Part shown: piece by piece, positions 44,746 through 49,855 of the stretch
Layout of the letters: each line of letters starts with the position of its first letter
How positions within the stretch are numbered: the first letter of the stretch is position 1
Origin: JANLYQ01 sp031365725
Lineage (GTDB): Bacteria > Actinomycetota > Actinomycetes > JACCUZ01
Reading direction: 5' to 3'
Assembly (NCBI GenBank): GCA_031365725.1
Contig: JANLYQ010000005.1
Location: forward strand, 1-49,855
DNA length: 49,855 bases
The notes under the pieces: generated by a model
Database searches by the model: none
Seen by the model: only the letters and a program-made list of their open reading frames with translations
Told to the model about the DNA's origin: nothing
Program-made: the position numbers and the translations under genes

Positions 44746-46266
44746 ATGACCTCGGTCGTGCCCGAGCGCGCCGAGCGTGTGCTCCAGGTCGTCGACTCGC
44801 CGCGGCTGTCTTCCCGCCCGGTCGCCGCCGACACCAGATGGCTACGCGTGCTGGGTCGTCGACTGCTGCTGCTCGACTCGATCCTCATGGTCATCTCGGT
44901 GGGCACCACTCTCGCGGTGCGCTTCGGACCCGCCGACCGCCGGATCCCGCTGCCCGCCACCTGGCACGACCTCACCCTGACGTCGTACGTCGTCATCGGT
45001 CCGCTGCTGGCGGCCTCGTGGGTCGGCATGATGGTAACCACCCGCACCTACGACGGTCGGGTCCTCGGCGTCGGAGGCGATGAGTACCGCCGGGTGGTGC
45101 GGGCCAGCGTCTACTTCTGGGCGCTGGTCGCGGTGACGGCCTATCTCACCCACTTCTCCCTGTCCCGCCTGGTGTGGGGGGCGGCTTTCGCGCTGGGCAC
45201 CCTGCTGCTGGTGCTCGGTCGCTGGTCGGCCCGCAAGCTGCTGCACCGGGCCCGACGACGCTCGACCGGCTGGTCGCACCGGGTGCTCGCCGTCGGCGGT
45301 CGCGACGAGGTGGCCGCTCTGGTGGCCGAGCTCGAACGCGACCCCTACGCCGGCCTGCGGGTCGTCGGCGCCTGCATGCCGCCCGACGAGCAGGACCACG
45401 CCGAGATCTCGCCGTCCGTGCCGGTCGTCGGCACACTGTCCTCGGTGCCCGAGGCCGTCGCACGGCTCGGCGTCGACACCGTGGCAGTCACCGCGTCCCG
45501 TGGCCTCACCGGCGGCGTGCTCAAGCGGCTCGGCTGGGACCTCGAGGGTGCCGGCGTCGACCTCATCGTCGCGCCCGCCCTCACCGACATCGCCGGTCCG
45601 CGGGTGCACGTGCGCCCGGTGTCCGGCCTGCCTCTGCTGTACGTCGAGCAGCCGGAGTTCACCGGTCCCTCCTGGGCGATCAAGGAGGCCTTCGATCGGG
45701 TGCTGGCCGCGCTCGCGCTGACGCTGCTCAGCCCCGTGATGGCCGTGATCGCCCTCGCGGTGCGCATGAGCGGTCCCGGTCCGGTGATCTTCCGCCAGGT
45801 GCGCGTCGGCCGTGACGGCGGCACGTTCACGGTCTACAAGTTCCGCACCATGGTGGTCGACGCCGAGAAGCACCTGGAGGCGCTCTGGAGCCTGAGCGAG
45901 GGCAACGGAATGCTCTTCAAGCTCAAAGACGACCCGCGCGTCACGCGCATCGGCCGGTGGCTGCGGCGGGTCAGCCTCGACGAGCTGCCCCAGCTGTGGA
46001 ACGTGCTGATCGGCACGATGAGCCTGGTCGGCCCGCGGCCTGCGCTGCCCACCGAGGCCGAGCGCTACGGCCGGTCCACGGCGCGACGCTTGCTCGTCAA
46101 GCCGGGCATCACCGGGCTCTGGCAGGTCAGCGGTCGCTCAGACCTCTCGTGGGAGGACAGCGTGCGGCTGGACCTGTACTACGTCGAGAACTGGTCGTTC
46201 GCCGGCGACATCCACATACTCTGGAAGACGGTGTCTGCGGTCTTCCAGGGTCGTGGGGCCTACTGA
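44746..46266 (+). CDS. Polyprenyl glycosylphosphotransferase (WbaP/WcaJ-like)
   Basis: 506 residues from ATG 44746, which has a strong GGGAGGGGGAG. Four N-terminal membrane helices (ILMVISVGTTLAVRFG, YVVIGPLLAASWVGMMV, VYFWALVAVTAYLTHF, LVWGAAFALGTLLLVLGRW). Then a CoA-binding-like Rossmann domain (HRVLAVGGRDEVAALVAELE) and a fifth helix entering the catalytic domain (DRVLAALALTLLSPVMAVIALAV). C-terminal sugar-transferase motifs: KFRTMVVDAEK, LRRVSLDELPQLWNVLIGTMSLVGPRPALP, KPGITGLWQVSGRSDLSWEDSVRLDLYYVENWS. It moves a sugar-1-phosphate to undecaprenyl phosphate, starting an exopolysaccharide or glycan. Unusual site between lspA and rluD. Confidence 0.93.
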   Translation: MTSVVPERAERVLQVVDSPRLSSRPVAADTRWLRVLGRRLLLLDSILMVISVGTTLAVRFGPADRRIPLPATWHDLTLTSYVVIGPLLAASWVGMMVTTRTYDGRVLGVGGDEYRRVVRASVYFWALVAVTAYLTHFSLSRLVWGAAFALGTLLLVLGRWSARKLLHRARRRSTGWSHRVLAVGGRDEVAALVAELERDPYAGLRVVGACMPPDEQDHAEISPSVPVVGTLSSVPEAVARLGVDTVAVTASRGLTGGVLKRLGWDLEGAGVDLIVAPALTDIAGPRVHVRPVSGLPLLYVEQPEFTGPSWAIKEAFDRVLAALALTLLSPVMAVIALAVRMSGPGPVIFRQVRVGRDGGTFTVYKFRTMVVDAEKHLEALWSLSEGNGMLFKLKDDPRVTRIGRWLRRVSLDELPQLWNVLIGTMSLVGPRPALPTEAERYGRSTARRLLVKPGITGLWQVSGRSDLSWEDSVRLDLYYVENWSFAGDIHILWKTVSAVFQGRGAY

Positions 46267-46268
46267 TC

Positions 46269-46625
46269 TTGTTGTCGGCGTTGGTCGACCTGCTGCGCGA
46301 CGGCGGGCCGGCGACAGCTGCCGTCCTCGCCGTGGTGATAGCACTCACGGCACTTGTTGCCTGGCACGGGCAGAAGCCCCGGTGGCTGCCCCTCCCGTCC
46401 AGCGCGCATCCCTCGCGCCGGACCTCGGTGGTCGCCGCCCTGCTGCTGCTCGTGCTGGCCGCAGCGTGGATGGTGGCCGACAAGGGGTTCGAGGGACCGC
46501 ACCTGGTGCGGCTGTCGCACAAGCACGGCATCGTCGCCGCCGACCTGGTCGCGATCCTCTCGGTGGTGCTGTCGGTTGCCGTGCTGGTCCGCGCCGCGCG
46601 CCGGAGCGCGATACTGGAGCCGTGA
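46269..46625 (+). CDS. Small three-helix membrane protein (TTG start)
   Basis: 118 residues from TTG 46269 (TTG 46272 and 46281 also possible); no ATG or GTG lies at the proper N-terminus. GTGGGG lies ~12 nt upstream. Three hydrophobic segments: ATAAVLAVVIALTALVAWHG, VVAALLLLVLAAAWMVADKG and AADLVAILSVVLSVAVLVRAARR. A charged loop (FEGPHLVRLSHKHGIVAAD) lies between segments 2 and 3. It starts 2 nt after the glycosylphosphotransferase and overlaps rluD by GTGA, so the three are probably co-transcribed. Not assigned to a family. Confidence 0.65.
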   Translation: MLSALVDLLRDGGPATAAVLAVVIALTALVAWHGQKPRWLPLPSSAHPSRRTSVVAALLLLVLAAAWMVADKGFEGPHLVRLSHKHGIVAADLVAILSVVLSVAVLVRAARRSAILEP

Positions 46626-47551
46626 CCGACCGCCGTACGCTCCCCGTCCCGGACGGTCTTGCCGGTGAACGCCTCGACGCCGCGCTGGCCCGGCTCTTCG
46701 GCTTCTCGCGCACCAAGGCGGCCGAGATGGTCGGCGCCGGCGACGTGCTGGTCGACGGCGCCCCCGGCCTGAAGTCCGACCGGGTGCAGGCCGGGTCGTG
46801 GCTCGACGTCACGGTTCCGCCCCCGCCCGGGATGCCGCAGATCGTCGCCGAGCCGGTGCCGGGCATGCTCGTCGTCTACGACGACGAGGACCTCGTGGTG
46901 GTCGACAAGCCGGTCGGTGTCGCTGCGCATCCGAGCCCCGGATGGACCGGCACGACCGTGGTCGGCGGCCTGGCTGCCGCGGGCTACCGCATCTCGACCA
47001 GCGGTGCGGCCGAGCGGCAGGGCATCGTGCACCGCCTCGACGTCGGCACCAGCGGCCTGATGGCGGTCGCCAAGTCGGAGCGGGCCTACACCGGTCTCAA
47101 GCGTGCGTTCAAGGAACGCACGGTCGACAAGATCTACCACGCGCTCGTGCAGGGGCACCCGGATCCGCTTCGCGGCACCGTCGACGCCCCGATCGACCGG
47201 CACCCGACCCACGACTACCGCTGGGCGGTGGTCGCCAGCGGCAAGCCGAGCATCACCCACTACGAGACCCTCGAGGCGCACCGGGCCGCCAGCCTGCTCG
47301 AGATCACCCTCGAGACCGGGCGCACCCACCAGATCCGGGTGCACATGGCGGCGCTGCGCCATCCGTGCGTCGGCGACCTCACCTACGGCGCGGACCCCAC
47401 CCTGTCGGCCCGGCTCGGCCTGATGCGGCAGTGGCTGCACGCCGCCCGGCTCGGCTTCGAGCACCCCGGCACCGGAGAGCGGCTCGAGCTGACCAGCGGC
47501 TATCCCGAGGACCTCACGGTGGCCCTTGCCCGGCTGCGGGACGAGGCGTGA
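46622..47551 (+). CDS. rluD: 23S rRNA pseudouridine synthase RluD
   Basis: 309 residues from GTG 46622 (GTGA overlap with the preceding gene). N-terminal S4 domain (ERLDAALARLFGFSRTKAAEMVGAGDVLVDG), then VVDKPVGVAAHPSPGW and GIVHRLDVGTSGLMAVAKS with the catalytic Asp (~residue 138). Conserved C-terminal LEITLETGRTHQIRVHMAALRHPCVGDLTYG. It forms pseudouridines in 23S rRNA helix 69. Its TGA overlaps the GNAT GTG at 47548-47551. Confidence 0.94.
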   Translation: MTDRRTLPVPDGLAGERLDAALARLFGFSRTKAAEMVGAGDVLVDGAPGLKSDRVQAGSWLDVTVPPPPGMPQIVAEPVPGMLVVYDDEDLVVVDKPVGVAAHPSPGWTGTTVVGGLAAAGYRISTSGAAERQGIVHRLDVGTSGLMAVAKSERAYTGLKRAFKERTVDKIYHALVQGHPDPLRGTVDAPIDRHPTHDYRWAVVASGKPSITHYETLEAHRAASLLEITLETGRTHQIRVHMAALRHPCVGDLTYGADPTLSARLGLMRQWLHAARLGFEHPGTGERLELTSGYPEDLTVALARLRDEA

Positions 47552-48021
47552 CGGCTGATCCCTCGGTGATCGTGCGTCACGTGACCGACATCGACGAGCT
47601 CGCGGCGGCGTACGCGGTGCGTCATGACGTCTTCGTCGTGGAGCAGGGGGTGCCACCGGAGCTCGAGCTCGACAACCTCGACGCCACCGCCGACCACCTG
47701 GTGGCGTACGACGGTGAGCGGGCGGTCGGCGCCGGCCGACTGGTCGTGGAGGCCGCCGGCTTCGAGGGAGCCGACCCGACCCTCGGCCCGGTCGGGCACC
47801 TGGGTCGCATCGCGGTGCGCGCGCAGGACCGCGGCCGAGGCCTCGGCGTGGCGTTGGTGGTGGCCTTGGAGGCACGCGCCGTCCAGCGGCGGCTGGCGAT
47901 CGCCGCGCTCTCGGCCCAGACTCACGCGCTGGGCTTCTACGAGCGGCTGGGCTACGCCGCGCACGGCCCGGAGTTCGACGACGCGGGCCTCCCGCACCGC
48001 TGGATGACCAAGCGCCTCTGA
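47548..48021 (+). CDS. GNAT-family acetyltransferase
   Basis: 157 residues, GTG start overlapping the rluD stop. GNAT segments: VRHDVFVVEQGVPPELELDNLDATADHLVAYDG (ElaA-like), LGRIAVRAQDRGRGLGVALVVALEARAV (R-G-x-G-L-G acetyl-CoA loop), and AQTHALGFYERLGYAAHGPEFDDAGLPHRWM. This ElaA/YjcF-like pattern (V.R.VF..EQG.P) suggests a small-molecule acetyltransferase. Probably the last gene of a transcript that starts at 44746. A G4-capable tract follows immediately. Confidence 0.88.
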   Translation: MTADPSVIVRHVTDIDELAAAYAVRHDVFVVEQGVPPELELDNLDATADHLVAYDGERAVGAGRLVVEAAGFEGADPTLGPVGHLGRIAVRAQDRGRGLGVALVVALEARAVQRRLAIAALSAQTHALGFYERLGYAAHGPEFDDAGLPHRWMTKRL

Positions 48022-48055
48022 CCCCCGTCGCCCGCCCCCGTCCCGCCCCCGCCCC
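48022..48055 (-). other. G-quadruplex-capable tract after the GNAT stop
   Basis: On the minus strand six G-runs (GGGG, GGGGG, GGG, GGGGG, GGG, GGGGG) are separated by loops of 1, 1, 2, 1 and 4 nt. This fits the strict G3-L1-7 rule. It starts right after the GNAT stop codon, so the G-rich strand is the template strand. It might affect termination or replication. The rest of the 262-bp gap before dnaE1 shows a possible -10 only. Confidence 0.7.
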
Positions 48056-48230
48056 GGGAGCTCTCGATCATGGGGGAGGCTCACGGGCGCCGGGCCACGG
48101 GGCGCTGGTCATACCGAGACCCTGGGCGACCGACGTACGGCATGGCGGGTGCCCGCGGGTGGTCCTGGGCCGACACGCCGTGGGTGCTGGGACGCTTGCG
48201 GACGGGCCGGTGCGCGTCGGTGGTCAGACC

Positions 48231-48236
48231 TAGAGT
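48231..48236 (+). promoter_or_regulatory. Possible -10 (TAGAGT) of dnaE1
   Basis: TAGAGT at 48231-48236, inside AGACCTAGAGTGG. No convincing -35 was seen at 17 bp. The leader to ATG 48284 would be about 40 nt with an A/G-rich GAGGCGAGG ribosome site. Confidence 0.35.
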
Positions 48237-48283
48237 GGGGCCGCACGCAGACCACCTCCGGCAGAGGCGAGGCACCACCCAGC

Positions 48284-49855
48284 ATGGGATCCAGCGACTC
48301 GTTCGTGCATTTGCACACGCACACCGAGTACTCCATGCTCGACGGCGCCGCCCGCCTCGACGACCTCTTCGCCGCGGCGGTCGAGATGGGCATGCCGGCC
48401 CTGGCGATGACCGACCACGGCAACGTCTTCGGCGCCTACGACTTCTGGAAGAAGGCCACAAAGGCGGGCATCAAGCCGATCATCGGCGTCGAGGCCTACG
48501 TCACCCCCCGCACTCACCGCAGCGACCGGACCCGGGTCAAGTGGGGCCAAGGTGGCGGCGACGACGTGTCCGGAGGCGGCGCGTTCACCCACATGACGCT
48601 GCTCGCCGAGACGACCGCGGGCATGCACAACCTCTTCCGCCTCAACAGCAGGGCCAGCCTCGAAGGCTTCTTCTACAAGCCGCGCATGGACCGCGAGCTG
48701 CTCTCGACCTACGCCGCCGGCCTGATCGCCACCACCGGCTGCCCGTCCGGTGAGGTGCAGACCTTCCTGCGTCTCGGGCGGTACGACGAGGCGCGGGCCG
48801 CAGCAGCCGACTTTCGCGACATCTTCGGGGCCGGCAACTACTACCTCGAGCTGATGGAGCACGGGCTCGAGATCCAGTCCCGCGTCAAGGCCGACCTGCT
48901 GCGCCTGGCCAAAGACCTCGCGCTGCCGTTGGTCGCCACCAACGACCTGCACTACACCCGCAAGGAGGACGCCGCCGCCCACGAGGTGCTGCTCTGCGTC
49001 CAGTCCGGGTCGACCTTGGCAGATCCCAACCGCTTCAAGTTCGACACCGACGACTTCTACCTCAAGAGTGCGGCGGAGATGCGCCACATCTGGCGTGAGC
49101 TGCCGGAGGCCTGCGACAACACGCTGCTCATCGCGCAGCGGTGCGACGTGTCGTTCACCGAGGGCGAGGGCCGCTACATGCCGCGGTTCCCGTGCCCGGA
49201 GGGCGAGTCCGAGCAGTCGCTGTTCGTCCAGGAGGTCGAGGCAGGGCTGCACCGTCGCTATCCCACCGGCATCTCCGACGAGGTGCGGAGCCGCGCGACG
49301 TATGAGACCGAGGTCATCTGCAGCAAGGGTTACGCCGGCTACTTCCTGGTGGTCGCCGACTTCATCAGGTGGGCCAAGTCCCAGGGCATCCGGGTCGGCC
49401 CCGGCCGCGGTTCCGGTGCGGGGGCCATGACGGCTTACGCGATGGGGATCACCGATCTCGACCCCTTGGTCCACGGTCTGATCTTCGAGCGGTTTCTCAA
49501 CCCCGAGCGGATGTCGATGCCGGACTTCGACGTCGACTTCGACGAGCGCCGCCGAGGTGAGGTGATCCGCTACGTCACCGACACGTACGGCGCCGAGCGG
49601 GTGGCCCAGATCGTCACCTACGGCACCATCAAGGCCAAGCAGGCCATGAAGGACTCGGCCCGCGTCCTCGGCTACCCCTACGCCCTCGGCGACCAGCTCA
49701 CCAAGCTGCTGCCGCCGCCGATCATGGGCAAGGACCTGCCGCTCGGGGGCATCTTCGACCCCACCCACAAGCGCTACAGCGAGGCGGGTGAGTTCCGGGC
49801 CCGCTACGAGTCCGACCCGGATGCCAAGCGGGTCGTCGACACCGCGCGCGGCCTG
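48284..49855 (+). CDS. dnaE1: Replicative DNA polymerase III alpha subunit DnaE1, 3' end beyond window
   Basis: 524 codons open to the window end, from ATG 48284. Intact PHP motifs: FVHLHTHTEYSMLDGA and AMTDHGNVFGAYDF, then IKPIIGVEAYVTPRTH, TNDLHYTRKEDAAAHEVLLCVQSG and VGPGRGSGAGAMTAYAMGI. PDFDVDFDERRR near residue 411 carries the catalytic Asp pair. It is the chromosomal replicase; the PHP exonuclease provides proofreading in related actinobacteria. The open PHP set contrasts with the altered one in dnaE2 at the other end of the window. Frame is open at 49855; the remaining ~650 residues lie outside. Confidence 0.96.
   Translation, partial: MGSSDSFVHLHTHTEYSMLDGAARLDDLFAAAVEMGMPALAMTDHGNVFGAYDFWKKATKAGIKPIIGVEAYVTPRTHRSDRTRVKWGQGGGDDVSGGGAFTHMTLLAETTAGMHNLFRLNSRASLEGFFYKPRMDRELLSTYAAGLIATTGCPSGEVQTFLRLGRYDEARAAAADFRDIFGAGNYYLELMEHGLEIQSRVKADLLRLAKDLALPLVATNDLHYTRKEDAAAHEVLLCVQSGSTLADPNRFKFDTDDFYLKSAAEMRHIWRELPEACDNTLLIAQRCDVSFTEGEGRYMPRFPCPEGESEQSLFVQEVEAGLHRRYPTGISDEVRSRATYETEVICSKGYAGYFLVVADFIRWAKSQGIRVGPGRGSGAGAMTAYAMGITDLDPLVHGLIFERFLNPERMSMPDFDVDFDERRRGEVIRYVTDTYGAERVAQIVTYGTIKAKQAMKDSARVLGYPYALGDQLTKLLPPPIMGKDLPLGGIFDPTHKRYSEAGEFRARYESDPDAKRVVDTARGL

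Noticed and set aside
48230..49768. 512-residue minus-strand open frame opposite dnaE1
   Set aside because: dnaE1 PHP and polymerase motifs on the plus strand are clear; the minus frame is a shadow.

Overview
The window is very GC-rich, densely coded DNA from an actinobacterium, most likely order Micrococcales (Dermatophilaceae/Intrasporangiaceae-like). The order is inferred from gene content and order: a division/cell-wall cluster with no ftsA but with sepF, yggT and wag31/divIVA; DUF3040, TgpA, DUF58 and MoxR genes next to mraZ; a translational T-box before ileS; two DnaE polymerases; many GTG starts; and several TANNNT boxes placed 6-8 nt before a start codon (leaderless mRNAs). MurE carries the DNPR motif of diaminopimelate-adding enzymes. 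No rRNA, tRNA, phage, insertion sequence or CRISPR array was seen.

Layout. (1) 1-5.6 kb, mixed metabolic genes: a truncated CrtA-like monooxygenase, a GMC oxidoreductase, a methyltransferase, a GNAT, a YjbR/MmcQ protein, a UGT-like glycosyltransferase and a YbaK deacylase. (2) 5.7-13.6 kb, DNA damage and mutagenesis: a perfect LexA/SOS box heads an operon of DUF6504, a HEPN protein and an error-prone DnaE2-type polymerase. A methyltransferase, a DinB-type Y-family polymerase and DUF3040 follow. (3) 13.7-18.5 kb on the minus strand: moxR, DUF58 and tgpA (transglutaminase). (4) 18.75-38.7 kb, the dcw cluster: mraZ, a previously untracked 55-aa membrane ORF, rsmH, ftsL, ftsI, murE, murF, mraY, murD, ftsW, murG, murC, ftsQ, ftsZ, pgeF, yggS, sepF, yggT, wag31. 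Nearly every junction from rsmH to ftsQ is a 4-bp ATGA/GTGA overlap or a gap of a few bases. (5) 38.7-44.6 kb: a hypothetical gene, ileS with its T-box leader, a Lys/Ala-rich DksA/TraR zinc-finger protein, and lspA. (6) 44.7-49.9 kb: a polyprenyl-phosphate sugar-phosphotransferase, a small membrane protein with a TTG start, rluD, a GNAT, and the 5' part of dnaE1, which runs off the window.

How the genes fit together. The dcw genes build lipid II (MurC-F, MraY, MurG), polymerise and cross-link it at the septum (FtsW, FtsI), position and tether the Z ring (FtsZ, SepF, FtsQ, FtsL) and direct polar growth (Wag31). MraZ probably autoregulates the cluster through five 10-bp-spaced repeats on its own promoter. 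The SOS operon supplies error-prone synthesis to complement the replicative DnaE1 encoded at the far end.

The points most worth checking are: an SOS-controlled HEPN protein with an intact Rx4H ribonuclease-type motif; a DinB whose catalytic Glu is Val; an N-terminally extended MraZ; the 55-aa membrane ORF with an adjacent hairpin-forming element between mraZ and rsmH; and a second large hairpin between ftsI and murE. All functions are inferred from sequence motifs and context; no database search was run.
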